Assembly: GCF_024160875.1 (NCBI RefSeq)
Contig: NZ_JAIULA010000002.1
Location: forward strand, 62,001-126,000
Direction: 5' to 3'
DNA length: 64,000 nt
Source of the DNA: Ligilactobacillus ubinensis
GTDB lineage: Bacteria > Bacillota > Bacilli > Lactobacillales > Lactobacillaceae
A model generated the notes under the pieces. That model was not told the DNA's origin. It saw only the letters and a list, made by a program, of their open reading frames with translations, and searched no databases. Shown here in pieces: positions 45,854-53,733 of the stretch (positions are counted from its first letter, which is position 1; every line of letters begins with the position of its first letter). The position numbers and the translations under genes were made by a program.

Positions 45854-46894
45854 CTAATTCATTTTAAGTAACGATTTAATAACCTCACGCTTGTCCATTG
45901 ATTCATATGCTGCTTGAATTTCAGTAAGTGGGTATGTTTTAGTAAAAATTTTTCCTGGATTAATCACTCCATCAAGTACTGCTTGTAATAATAATTGCTT
46001 ATCATATGTGGTAACTGAGGCTGGGCCACCTGCAATAATAACATTTCGCGAAAATAGTTTTCCTAAATCAAACATTGCATCATGAGGTACACCCACTCGA
46101 CCAACAATTGCACCCGCTCTTCCAATTTGCAATGCTGTTTCAACTGATAACTTAGTCCCAACGCATTCCAAAACAGCGTCAGCTCCTTGACCATGCGTAA
46201 GTTCTAACACTTTTTTAACCCCTTCATCGCCACGTTGCTCAACAACATCGGTTGCCCCAAACTCCTTTGCTAAAGCTTGTCTATCAGCATGGCGACTCAT
46301 AATAATGATACGCTTTGCTCCACGTAGCTTTGCAGAAATAACGGCACACAAACCGACAGCGCCATCGCCAACAACTGCAACGGTATCTCCTTTTTCCACT
46401 TGTGCGACCCTTGCTGCATGATAACCTGTTGGCATTACATCAGATAAGGCTTGTAATGAGGCGAGCATTTTATCTGTATAATCAGTTGGTTTACCAGGTA
46501 TCTTTATTAAAGCCCACTGACCATGTTGGTAGCGAATGTATTCAGCTTGATTTGCTCCTGAATAATTATCTTTATGTGCTAAACAACCACCCTCAAAACC
46601 GGCGCGACAGGCAGCACATTGACCACAACCATGGACAAAAGGTGCAATAACAAAATCTCCCGGCTTAACCGTTGTAATATCTTCACCAATTGCCTCAACA
46701 ACACCGATAGCTTCATGTCCAGTATTATCACTGTTTTCTTCTTTGGGTGTTATTCCACGATATGACCACAGATCTGATCCACAAACACTAGCACGTACTG
46801 TTTTGATAATCACATCATCAGGTGCTTGAATCGTTGGTTTATCTGCTTCTTGAAGTACAATTTTTCCTGGTTTAACAAAGATTGCTTTTTTCAT
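45854..46894 (-). CDS. zinc-dependent alcohol dehydrogenase family protein
   Basis: This 346-residue MDR protein has the catalytic zinc residues in SVCGSDLW and the NTGHEAIGVVEAIGED motif, the structural zinc cysteines in HGCGQCAACRAGFEGGC, and the Rossmann motif VVGDGAVGLCAV. It would oxidise an alcohol or reduce an aldehyde/ketone with NAD(P). The GITPKEENSDNTGHE layout resembles dehydrogenases for small or secondary alcohols, but the substrate is not known. It has a good SD (GGAGG) and a TATAAT about 35 bp upstream of the ATG. Confidence 0.9.
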   Translation of the reverse strand: MKKAIFVKPGKIVLQEADKPTIQAPDDVIIKTVRASVCGSDLWSYRGITPKEENSDNTGHEAIGVVEAIGEDITTVKPGDFVIAPFVHGCGQCAACRAGFEGGCLAHKDNYSGANQAEYIRYQHGQWALIKIPGKPTDYTDKMLASLQALSDVMPTGYHAARVAQVEKGDTVAVVGDGAVGLCAVISAKLRGAKRIIIMSRHADRQALAKEFGATDVVEQRGDEGVKKVLELTHGQGADAVLECVGTKLSVETALQIGRAGAIVGRVGVPHDAMFDLGKLFSRNVIIAGGPASVTTYDKQLLLQAVLDGVINPGKIFTKTYPLTEIQAAYESMDKREVIKSLLKMN

Positions 46895-46998
46895 ATAAAA
46901 ATGCCTCCAATTACTTTTAATTGCCCATATTATACAATAATAAGCTGAATTTTAATATTTAAACGACCTTGTCACTAATTTTTGTATAGTATCAATTT

Positions 46999-47586
46999 CT
47001 ACTCAACTGTAACCCCAAACAATTGAACAATTTTAACAGCTTGATATTGATTGATAATTAACCCTTTTAAATCGGTAGGATTAACATCAAGAACTTCAAA
47101 GTTACTGTTGGCAAGATTTACTTTTTTCAACTTAGAATTCCAAAAATTACTCTTGTTAAAATCACAGTCATTCGTGTTCAAACCACCATTAAAGACTACT
47201 TCTTGAAAATATGCTTCTATTAGACTAGAGTTTTCTATTCTGCATTTTGTCAACTTTGAGCCACTAAAATTTATATAATCAGCTCTAGATTCACTTATAG
47301 TTGTATCTTTCCAAAGATTATTTGAAAAATCTGCTCCGACTAAATTGCAATGCTTTATTTTTGTTCGATAAAATACACTATTTTCAAAGTGGTTGTTTGA
47401 AAAATCACATCTTTTTAATTCGCAATCAAGCCACTCACTATTACTAAAATCTGCTTGGTCAAAAAGACAATTATCAAATATTACATCAGAAATTCTCAGT
47501 GTGTTTTTTGAGAAACTAAAGGTACACGAACGATAACTTTCCCCCTCAATTACGTTGTCAAATTCAATTCTTTTATTTTCTATCAT
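46999..47586 (-). CDS. pentapeptide-repeat protein, Qnr/MfpA-like
   Basis: This 195-residue protein is made almost entirely of A(D/N)LXX-type pentapeptide repeats (FDNCLFDQADFSNSEWLDCE, CDFSNNHFENSVFYRTKIKH and onward) forming a right-handed quadrilateral helix. It ends with a C-terminal dimerisation-like helix (NQYQAVKIVQLFGVTVE). Length and C-terminus match chromosomal Qnr-like proteins of Gram-positive cocci and bacilli that shield DNA gyrase from fluoroquinolones. That activity is family-level knowledge; nothing here proves it. It has its own weak SD (AGGTGA) and is monocistronic. Confidence 0.87.
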   Translation of the reverse strand: MIENKRIEFDNVIEGESYRSCTFSFSKNTLRISDVIFDNCLFDQADFSNSEWLDCELKRCDFSNNHFENSVFYRTKIKHCNLVGADFSNNLWKDTTISESRADYINFSGSKLTKCRIENSSLIEAYFQEVVFNGGLNTNDCDFNKSNFWNSKLKKVNLANSNFEVLDVNPTDLKGLIINQYQAVKIVQLFGVTVE

Positions 47587-47663
47587 GCTATCACCTATAC
47601 TGCCTTAAAAGTTTTATAATCAATTTATATTTTCTACAAATTACAATTAAGCTCCTACAAAAA

Positions 47664-47687
47664 AAGATGGAGCCTAGACTTCATCTT
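47664..47687 (-). terminator. terminator after the trans-sulfuration gene
   Basis: AAGATGGAG pairs with CTTCATCTT, and on the minus strand TTTTTTTGT follows. It lies 27 bp beyond the stop of the PLP enzyme gene. Confidence 0.75.
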
Positions 47688-47713
47688 AATAATATCATAT
47701 AAAAATACGTGAC

Positions 47714-48910
47714 TTACAAACCAACAGTTTTAAATGCCTGATCTAAGTCACCTATAATGTCATTAGAATCTTCCAACCCTACGCTAAAACGAATAAATCC
47801 CTTTCTGAATTTTTCAGGATACAGATTAATTCGCTCATCATAACTAGGTTGTGGAAATATCAAACTTTCATCATGCCCCAATGAAACCGCAAATGTAATA
47901 ATTTTAAGAGCTGCACAGATTTTTTCTACCGTTTTATCATCAGCCATAACACCAAAAGATATAACGCCTCCATAGCCACTATGCATCTGTTTTTTAGCAA
48001 TTTGATGACTTGAATTGCTTTTTAATCCAGGATATGAAACGAATGTAACATTCTTTCTTTTTTCTAACCATTCTGCGATTTTTTGTGAAGATTCATTAAT
48101 TCTTTGCATACGCAATGGAAATGTTACAGAACCTCTAAAAATTTGCCATGCATTAAAAGGACTTATTACCGCACCAACATTAACTTGCGCTTCATAACGA
48201 ATTTCATCCATCATTTTAAGATTATTGGAAACAATTGCTCCTCCTTGTGCATCGCCATGGCCATTTACGAATTTTGTTAGTGACTCTACCACAAAATCAG
48301 CACCTAATTCAAGAGGATGCTGGTTTAAAGGAGATGCAAACGTGTTATCAACAGAAAGCAAGGCCCCATTCTTATGCGCAATTTCTGCAACTGCTGCAAT
48401 ATCTGTCACTGCATTGGTTGGATTGTCGGGTGTTTCTATATGAACAAGCCTTGTTTCTGGCGTAATAGCTTTTTCAACAGCCTTTAAATCAGTCATATCA
48501 ACCATCTGAGTTTCAACGCCAAATTTCACATTGAAAAGTTCGTGAAACATCCGGTAGACCGCCATATAACTAACTTTAGGATAAACAACATGATCACCTG
48601 ATTTTAATAAAGTCCAAAAAAGTGCATGTAATGCCCCCACTCCACTAGCAAGAACGATTGCATCATCAGCATTATGCAAAGAAGCAATTTTTTCTTCTAA
48701 CCAATGTTGGTTAGGATTACCATTGCGTGCATACATGAGCAAATCTGTAGACGAATAATTCACTTTTGAAAGATCATCTGGTAGCTTAAAACTATTTGCC
48801 ATATGTAATGGACGCCTTACCGCACCAGTTTCCATGTCATATGCTGTCCCTGTATGAATTGCTCTAGTCGTTATGTCATAGTCCTTAAAATCATCTGCTT
48901 TTTTAGCCAT
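47714..48910 (-). CDS. PLP-dependent trans-sulfuration enzyme (cystathionine/methionine lyase-like)
   Basis: This 398-residue protein belongs to the Cys/Met metabolism PLP family (MetB/MetC/CGL/MGL). It has the PLP phosphate loop region LASGVGALHALFWTLL, the IETPDNPTN motif, DNTFASPLNQHPLELGADFVVES and the Schiff-base Lys in SLTKFVNGHGDAQGG. The C-terminal FIRFSVGLEDSNDIIGDLDQAF is typical. Whether it acts as cystathionine gamma-lyase, beta-lyase or methionine gamma-lyase cannot be decided. I chose ATG at 48910, with GAGGAGG 6 nt upstream, over an upstream ATG. Monocistronic. Confidence 0.89.
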   Translation of the reverse strand: MAKKADDFKDYDITTRAIHTGTAYDMETGAVRRPLHMANSFKLPDDLSKVNYSSTDLLMYARNGNPNQHWLEEKIASLHNADDAIVLASGVGALHALFWTLLKSGDHVVYPKVSYMAVYRMFHELFNVKFGVETQMVDMTDLKAVEKAITPETRLVHIETPDNPTNAVTDIAAVAEIAHKNGALLSVDNTFASPLNQHPLELGADFVVESLTKFVNGHGDAQGGAIVSNNLKMMDEIRYEAQVNVGAVISPFNAWQIFRGSVTFPLRMQRINESSQKIAEWLEKRKNVTFVSYPGLKSNSSHQIAKKQMHSGYGGVISFGVMADDKTVEKICAALKIITFAVSLGHDESLIFPQPSYDERINLYPEKFRKGFIRFSVGLEDSNDIIGDLDQAFKTVGL

Positions 48911-49042
48911 TAAAATCCTCCTCAGCATAATCATAATAAGTTCTTATTAAATGTTAATCGCATTATAACATATAATTTGAAAAGAACTAGTAAAATTCTA
49001 AAAAGTCATCTAATCAAATTATTAGATTAGATATCTTCATTT

Positions 49043-49717
49043 TTACAATGATCTAGCATTATTTAATAAAAAAGCCGTTAATGGTTGCACCTTGTTTAGA
49101 ATAAATTTAACTAAGTTACCAACAATTAGCGCAGAAAACAAAGTCCCTTCGCGAACACCGCTTAACGCATGTAAAAAGAACAAACAAATAATTGCCCCTA
49201 CAACAGACATTGAAACATCTGATGCTACTCTAACCTTGCCATATTCAACATCAAACTTTCGACTAATTGCACGAACAAATGCATCACCAGGTAACATTGC
49301 TACATCAGCAATTACTTCGAAGTAAGCACCCCAGCTAATCACAAAACAACCAATTAAAAGTAATATCAGTGATTGCCAGTAATCTTGCAAATTTATATGT
49401 CTTAACCACGACATTGTCCAATCAATTAAACTACCAAAAACAAATGAAAAAATTATTTCTATCATTATTTCCGACCAATTCTTTGTTGAAAACTCTAAAA
49501 CAAATTGGAACACTATTAATACTAAACTAAAGATAATAGTCCATTGTCCTAAAGAAAAACGACTTATAACTAATGATAAACTGTACGGAATAGCTGCCAA
49601 GGGTGAAGTTCCTAACTCTGCTTTTGTGACAAGTGACACCCCTAATGCATTGAAAAACAATCCGATTAACAGTAAAATATAGCGCCAAACAATATCTCGT
49701 AACGTAACTTTTCTCAT
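49043..49717 (-). CDS. YczE/YitT-type integral membrane protein
   Basis: This 224-residue protein has about five membrane segments and the YczE-family features: RYILLLIGLFFNALGVSLVTKAELGTSPLAAIPYSLS near the N-terminus and MLPGDAFVRAISRKFDVEYGKVRVASDVSM in the middle. The family is membrane-bound with no firm function; a Bacillus member affects a biosynthetic synthase. It follows a MarR gene by 21 bp, so the two form a regulator-membrane protein unit controlled by the palindrome at 50201. Confidence 0.84.
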   Translation of the reverse strand: MRKVTLRDIVWRYILLLIGLFFNALGVSLVTKAELGTSPLAAIPYSLSLVISRFSLGQWTIIFSLVLIVFQFVLEFSTKNWSEIMIEIIFSFVFGSLIDWTMSWLRHINLQDYWQSLILLLIGCFVISWGAYFEVIADVAMLPGDAFVRAISRKFDVEYGKVRVASDVSMSVVGAIICLFFLHALSGVREGTLFSALIVGNLVKFILNKVQPLTAFLLNNARSL

Positions 49718-49738
49718 ATACTTACTATTCTTCTTTCT

Positions 49739-50155
49739 TTACTTATCTGCCAGTAATAAAGTTATTATTTCTGTAAGTTGTTTTTTTTGCAGTTCTGTTA
49801 ACGGAGCTAGAACTTGTTGTCCTGCAAGTTGCCCATTATTCTGCAATTGCTCAACCAATCTTTCTCCTGTTTGTGTCAAATAAAGTGGATGGGTTCGATT
49901 ATCATTTGTTGAAATCTGCGTTTTTAATAGTTGTCTTTCTCTTAATTTCATTACCACTTTTTGAGCTGCTTGATGACTAACACACAAATAGTCTTTTAAA
50001 TCTTGAATTAGGTTACCTGGGTTGTCCGCAAAATATAAAAGTGTAGCTGATTGATTCACTGTTAGATCATGCCTAACTAAATCTTTTTGCCTTCTATTGC
50101 TCAACTGATTACCCAACTTAATTAATTGGCGTTGTAAATTAAATTCATTGACCAT
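49739..50155 (-). CDS. MarR-family transcriptional regulator
   Basis: This 138-residue winged-helix protein has the HTH region NLIQDLKDYLCVSHQAAQKVVMKLRERQLLKTQ and the wing STNDNRTHPLYLTQTGERL. It is the first gene of a two-gene unit with a YczE-type membrane protein. Its own promoter contains a perfect 8-2-8 palindrome across the spacer and -10, so it very probably represses itself and its partner. The ligand is unknown. Confidence 0.9.
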   Translation of the reverse strand: MVNEFNLQRQLIKLGNQLSNRRQKDLVRHDLTVNQSATLLYFADNPGNLIQDLKDYLCVSHQAAQKVVMKLRERQLLKTQISTNDNRTHPLYLTQTGERLVEQLQNNGQLAGQQVLAPLTELQKKQLTEIITLLLADK

Positions 50156-50198
50156 CTAAATTTCTTCTTTCTTTTATGAGTTGTTCTTAGATAACTAA

Positions 50199-50226
50199 AT
50201 TATACAACCAGTTGTATATATTGCAA
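50199..50226 (-). promoter_or_regulatory. promoter of the marR-yczE unit with embedded operator
   Basis: On the minus strand TTGCAA (50221-50226) and TATAAT (50199-50204) are spaced by 16 bp. Inside lies the perfect palindrome TATACAAC-CA-GTTGTATA (50201-50218), overlapping the -10. A bound dimer would block RNA polymerase. Confidence 0.83.
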
Positions 50227-50228
50227 AT

Positions 50229-50256
50229 AAAAAAGCCTGAGGTTAAATGCCCAGAC
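50229..50256 (-). terminator. terminator after the PH-like gene
   Basis: On the minus strand GTCTGGG pairs (with G-U) with CTCAGGC, followed by TTTTTT. It sits immediately before the -35 of the marR promoter and ends the tetR-PH unit. Confidence 0.65.
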
Positions 50257-50395
50257 TTTGTTTATCCAAATATTTGATATCGAAACATACACTAAAAGCT
50301 ATCTGATTACACTAAACTAGCTCATCTAAACCTAATCTAGTTTACACTTTTAAAACTCTCAAACCAACTGTCTTTGGATGTACTCCCTTTTTTAT

Positions 50396-50749
50396 TTATT
50401 GAATAACTCTATTTATTTGGTCCACCAGTTCACGTGGATTTTCAACGCCTATAATTACACGATCATAATCATAATTATCTAGTTGAATCACAACAGCCTC
50501 ACTAGACCGCTTAATATTGAAAAAAGTTTTCTCACCATTAATGTAAAATGTCCCTGCGTAGTAGACTCCCAAAATTGAAGTACCTGGAGCTCGAAATCCT
50601 TTTAGCTCCTTTAAAATACCATCATCAATAGTTGCTCCTTTTATCTTCTCAAATGGAATTTTAAGATTAGCTTTAACTGCCCAAAGTTTATCTAAGCCTT
50701 GTGGAACAATCACTACCATCCTGTCATTAAACGAAACTTTATTTTCCAT
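50396..50749 (-). CDS. small protein with bacterial PH-like domain
   Basis: This 117-residue protein has no signal peptide or membrane segment. The beta-rich pattern VSFNDRMVVIVPQGLDKLWAVK, IPFEKIKGATID, FYINGEKTFFNIKRSSEAVVIQLDNYDYDRVIIGVENPRELVDQINRVI, ending in a helix, is typical of bacterial PH (bPH) domains. Function is unknown. Its ATG overlaps the end of the preceding TetR gene by 11 bp, so the two are translationally coupled and probably functionally linked. Confidence 0.78.
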   Translation of the reverse strand: MENKVSFNDRMVVIVPQGLDKLWAVKANLKIPFEKIKGATIDDGILKELKGFRAPGTSILGVYYAGTFYINGEKTFFNIKRSSEAVVIQLDNYDYDRVIIGVENPRELVDQINRVIQ

Positions 50750-51098
50750 CCCTAGTATCTCCTAAAGTTTGACTATTTTTTAAAATTGCAGAACCAATTT
50801 GATTCTCCCAATTGCAAATTATTTGCTTCACTTCATTATCATGAGTAGTTAGTTCCATCATTGCAATAATAGCTAAATTTAAAGTTATTTCACTCTCCTT
50901 ATCATCTTCAATATTTTTCATTAAAGCCGCAACAAACATTCCACGTTTACTCCCAAACTCAGAATATAGACTACCACGTAGAAGCCCAGTTTCCTTAACC
51001 AAATCATCGAGCGATGTCCCTTCGTACCCGTACTTAATAAAAATCATACTCATATCAGTAACAACATCTTGCGTGTTAAATTTTTTATTTCTACCCAT
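50739..51098 (-). CDS. short TetR-family transcriptional regulator
   Basis: The 119-residue protein has a full TetR N-terminal domain (GRNKKFNTQDVVTDMSMIFIKYGYEGTSLDDLVKETGLLRGSLYSEFGSKRGMF) with the HTH around 27-46. The C-terminal ligand domain is only about 65 residues; typical TetR proteins have about 190 residues in all. It may be a naturally short form or a 3'-truncated gene. No SD precedes the ATG, and the best promoter would start transcription at or next to it, suggesting a leaderless message. A near-perfect palindrome covers the -35. Confidence 0.85.
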   Translation of the reverse strand: MGRNKKFNTQDVVTDMSMIFIKYGYEGTSLDDLVKETGLLRGSLYSEFGSKRGMFVAALMKNIEDDKESEITLNLAIIAMMELTTHDNEVKQIICNWENQIGSAILKNSQTLGDTRDGK

Positions 51099-51104
51099 AC
51101 GCTT

Positions 51105-51136
51105 ATTATGCTTATTTTTGAATGTTCAGTCAAAAA
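51105..51136 (-). promoter_or_regulatory. promoter and operator of the tetR-PH unit
   Basis: On the minus strand TTGACT (51128-51133), a 17-bp spacer and CATAAT (51105-51110) form a good promoter. The dyad TTTTTGAATG-TT-CAGTCAAAAA (51115-51136; 9 of 10 bp match) overlaps the -35 and half of the spacer, as expected for TetR autoregulation. The predicted start is within a base or two of the ATG at 51098. Confidence 0.73.
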
Positions 51137-51231
51137 CAAATATTACATGAAAAAGTTTTATGTTAATATCTGGTAATAAACGGTTAATTCTCTTACCTAT
51201 TTCAAACAATTTCACAAATTGCAATATATAC

Positions 51232-51260
51232 TTTACAAAAAATAAAATGTAAGATATACT
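51232..51260 (+). promoter_or_regulatory. promoter of the XRE-membrane protein pair
   Basis: TTTACA (51232-51237), a 17-bp spacer and TATACT (51255-51260) lie 20 bp before the XRE start. The flanks carry an inverted pair (CTTTACA...TGTAAG) spanning the spacer, a possible site for the regulator itself. Confidence 0.74.
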
Positions 51261-51279
51261 TTGCATTAAGGAGCGAGCT

Positions 51280-51474
51280 ATGAAAAATATAAAAATGAAA
51301 CTAAAGCGAAAAGAACTACATATCTCACAAACCGAATTAGCAAAAAAAGCGGGTGTTACCAGACAAACCATTGGCTTAATTGAATCTGGCGAATTTAACC
51401 CTTCACTAAAACTCTGCGTTGCTATTTGCAAAACACTAAACGTAACACTAGACGAAATATTTTGGGAGGAATAA
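51280..51474 (+). CDS. small XRE/Cro-type helix-turn-helix regulator
   Basis: This 64-residue protein is a bare HTH_3 domain: LKRKELHISQTELAKKAGVTRQTIGLIESGEFNPSLKLCVAICKTLNVTLDEIFWEE. Such minimal YozG-like regulators nearly always precede a small membrane protein gene, as here (3 bp downstream). AAGGAG precedes the ATG. The regulated signal is unknown. Confidence 0.92.
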   Translation: MKNIKMKLKRKELHISQTELAKKAGVTRQTIGLIESGEFNPSLKLCVAICKTLNVTLDEIFWEE

Positions 51475-51477
51475 ACA

Positions 51478-51945
51478 ATGAAATTTAAATGGAAAAACAA
51501 TTTAGATGAACGCCAAGAGCAAAAGCTTTTGAAAATTGAGCACTATAGCTTTTGGCTTTTTTTCTGGTTGATATTCTTAGATATTATTATGGCAACTTTT
51601 GTTGGTATAAAATACTGCTATCTCATCACAGTTGGTACTTTCTTTATAGTAAGTATTTTTTCAACAATCATGTGTATTTGGAATGGTATTTTTGATCGTC
51701 ATCTAAAAATGGGAGCTAGGACCAATATCATATGTTCTTTAATCGCAGGATTTTTTGTTACTTTTGTAACTATCTTTCATAATCATCTTTCTTTTTCAAC
51801 TGACTGGCTTCATGCAACCTATGCTGGCTTATTCAGTGGTGTTTTCACTTTCATATTAACTTATGTTTTAATGGCTTTACTCAGCTTTACAACTAAAAAA
51901 CGCCAAGTAAAACTTGAAAAAGAACCTACTGATGACGAACGATAA
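51478..51945 (+). CDS. small integral membrane protein paired with XRE regulator
   Basis: This 155-residue protein begins KFKWKNNLDERQEQKLLKIEHYSFW, a pattern common in the small membrane partners of YozG-type regulators. It has four hydrophobic segments (about 24-44, 48-70, 83-103, 116-140) and a charged C-terminal tail. Function is unknown. It is co-transcribed with the XRE gene from 51232-51260 and is followed by a hairpin terminator at 52002. Confidence 0.82.
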   Translation: MKFKWKNNLDERQEQKLLKIEHYSFWLFFWLIFLDIIMATFVGIKYCYLITVGTFFIVSIFSTIMCIWNGIFDRHLKMGARTNIICSLIAGFFVTFVTIFHNHLSFSTDWLHATYAGLFSGVFTFILTYVLMALLSFTTKKRQVKLEKEPTDDER

Positions 51946-52001
51946 TATGACTACATATTTGAACTAGTGCATCTTTTTAATCATTTCTGTTCTAAAATAA
52001 T

Positions 52002-52042
52002 AGCCTCCTAAAGTTAGAATTCACATCTAGTCTTAGGAGGCT
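52002..52042 (+). terminator. terminator after the XRE-membrane protein pair
   Basis: AGCCTCCTAA (52002-52011) pairs with TTAGGAGGCT (52033-52042) and TTTATTTA follows on the plus strand. The minus strand also has a T-poor but possible read, facing the SAP-type pseudogene end. Confidence 0.75.
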
Positions 52043-52216
52043 TTTATTTATCAAAAGCAATCGTAGAATATTATATACTGTGAATATTCATTTTAAATAA
52101 TTGTTTTTATCAGCATCTGAACCATTAACTGCATAAAAGCATTTAGAAAGCAATAAAAAATCACCACTCAGAAGCTACATTAACAGTAACCTTCAAAAAT
52201 AGTTATTTATATTAAA

Positions 52217-52904
52217 CTAATGTTTAGTATCGGATTTCCTATAGTCGTTAATAAGGCTAGTGTACTGTATTAATAACGCATGAACATATATTTTAGGTGC
52301 CTTGGATTCTCGAACTTTCTCCCATAAAAGAGCCGCTACTTTCAGACGCTTGGTATACTGATTCGTAGCTTTATCATTAAAAAAATCACGCACAAAATTA
52401 TTCCATTGATATGTTCTTTCCTCCACCACTTGCTTAATCTGTTGCGGTTTGAGATTATTGGATAATTTGATTAAATCAGCCACCGTCATTTTGGTATTAT
52501 GGTCTGCTTCTGCCTGACGTTTAACAATTGCCATTTGTTTTTTTAAAAGAAAACTTTTTTACACCAAAATAATCTGCAAAAAATTGACGTGCAACATCAT
52601 TAAATGCAAAACCTGAACCAACAACTTTAGTATCTAAATTAATCTGTTCATAGGTTAATGTTGCGTGCTTTACCTTTTTACATTGCTTTTTAATCTGACT
52701 ACTGGGTGTTCCAGATAGATATAACGTCAGATAGTGATTTAATTTTGCTTTTGTTCCACTTGTTGGTAAAGCTAGTCTACGACATATTTTAACCAAATCT
52801 TGTTTATAGTAGTACTTCGATTGAAATTCTTCTAAACTACTTGGAATTATTACTTGTTCGTTCTTTAATTCTTGGTTGCAGTTAATACTGTACTCATCAT
52901 CCAT
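52217..52904 (-). pseudogene. SAP-domain/DUF6434-like protein, frameshifted
   Basis: Two abutting minus-strand frames make one broken gene. The upstream half (to about 52545) contains a SAP-like motif (YKQDLVKICRRLALPTSGTKAKLNHYLTLYLSG) and reads on to KKFSFKKTNGNC-stop. The downstream half continues as KKQMAIVKRQAEADHNTKMTVADLIKLSNN to the C-terminus. They join in frame if one A is removed from the A7 run at 52538-52544, giving about 228 residues. Proteins of this layout are known as uncharacterised cytoplasmic SAP-domain proteins. The start overlaps the methyltransferase gene by about 40 bp. Confidence 0.76.
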
Positions 52905-53560
52905 GGGCCACCCCACCATCCATCATAGCCTGCACTTTTTAAACTAATATTTTTAAAGTCTAAATCATTTAATACTTGCTGATATTCAGGTCCAAAAATC
53001 AAATCAATAATTAAAATCTGACCGTTAGGTTTCAAAACCCGCTTTACTTCTGCTAGTGCTTTAGCTCGATCTTCTTTACTTTGAATATTATGAATCGAAA
53101 AACTTGCCGTAATTTTATCAAATGAATTATCTTCAAATGGCAAATCAAGCATATTGGCCGTAACTAAATCAGTAACTTGCTCGTATCCTGCTTGCTTAAT
53201 ATTTTGTTTTGTTGCTGCAATAGAGTTATTTGATTGATCTTTTTTACTCCAAATATCAATTCCTGTAACTTTACCTGGCATCGTTAAATGCTGAGCTACT
53301 TCTAATAACAACACCCCATGACCAGTCCCTAAGTCTAGGACTTGAGCTTCTGGTGCGATTTTCAAATTGCTAACTGCTTTTTTCACAGTTTTATATTTTC
53401 CATACCATGTAGTATGAAAATATGTTAACGCACTAAAAGCCATACATAAAGCAATTATCCATGCATACCACTGCATAGTCCCTATTGCCCACATTATTAC
53501 AAAAATAGCCCCGATAACTATTCCTATTAGTGTCCCCGGTGAATCAATTCCTTTTTTCAT
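52865..53560 (-). CDS. SAM-dependent class I methyltransferase with N-terminal membrane segments
   Basis: The 231-residue protein starts with two hydrophobic segments (about 8-28 and 30-50), then a class I methyltransferase domain. Motif I is VLDLGTGHGVLLLEVA, the acidic loop GIDIW, the post-motif DLPFEDNSFDKITASFSIHNI and the helix LAEVKRVLKPNGQILIIDL, closest in style to UbiE/MenG-type enzymes. The acceptor is unknown; membrane anchoring suggests a lipid or quinone. ATG at 53560 has GGAGG upstream. Confidence 0.87.
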   Translation of the reverse strand: MKKGIDSPGTLIGIVIGAIFVIMWAIGTMQWYAWIIALCMAFSALTYFHTTWYGKYKTVKKAVSNLKIAPEAQVLDLGTGHGVLLLEVAQHLTMPGKVTGIDIWSKKDQSNNSIAATKQNIKQAGYEQVTDLVTANMLDLPFEDNSFDKITASFSIHNIQSKEDRAKALAEVKRVLKPNGQILIIDLIFGPEYQQVLNDLDFKNISLKSAGYDGWWGGPWMMSTVLTATKN

Positions 53561-53733
53561 CAATACTCCTCCTAAAAATACTATTTAAGTACACTAGAAA
53601 TGAGCATATCGTACATAAACCTAGATTTCAAGCTTTAACAAATTTGATTATATAAATTTGTCTTGATGTTATACTATTTACTTTTCATTGCAAATAAGAA
53701 TAATTCACACGCTAATCAGCTGATATCAGCTGG

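Noticed and set aside
51126-51500. Minus-strand frame of 124 residues opposite the XRE gene
   Set aside because: The XRE protein on the plus strand has a full HTH motif, promoter and SD; the antisense frame is hydrophobic low-complexity without support.
52538-52560. Programmed -1 frameshift in the SAP-type gene (A6-C slippery sequence)
   Set aside because: The heptamer AAAAAAC is present but out of register with the reading frame, and joining the halves needs a +1 shift. A base insertion in the homopolymer is simpler.
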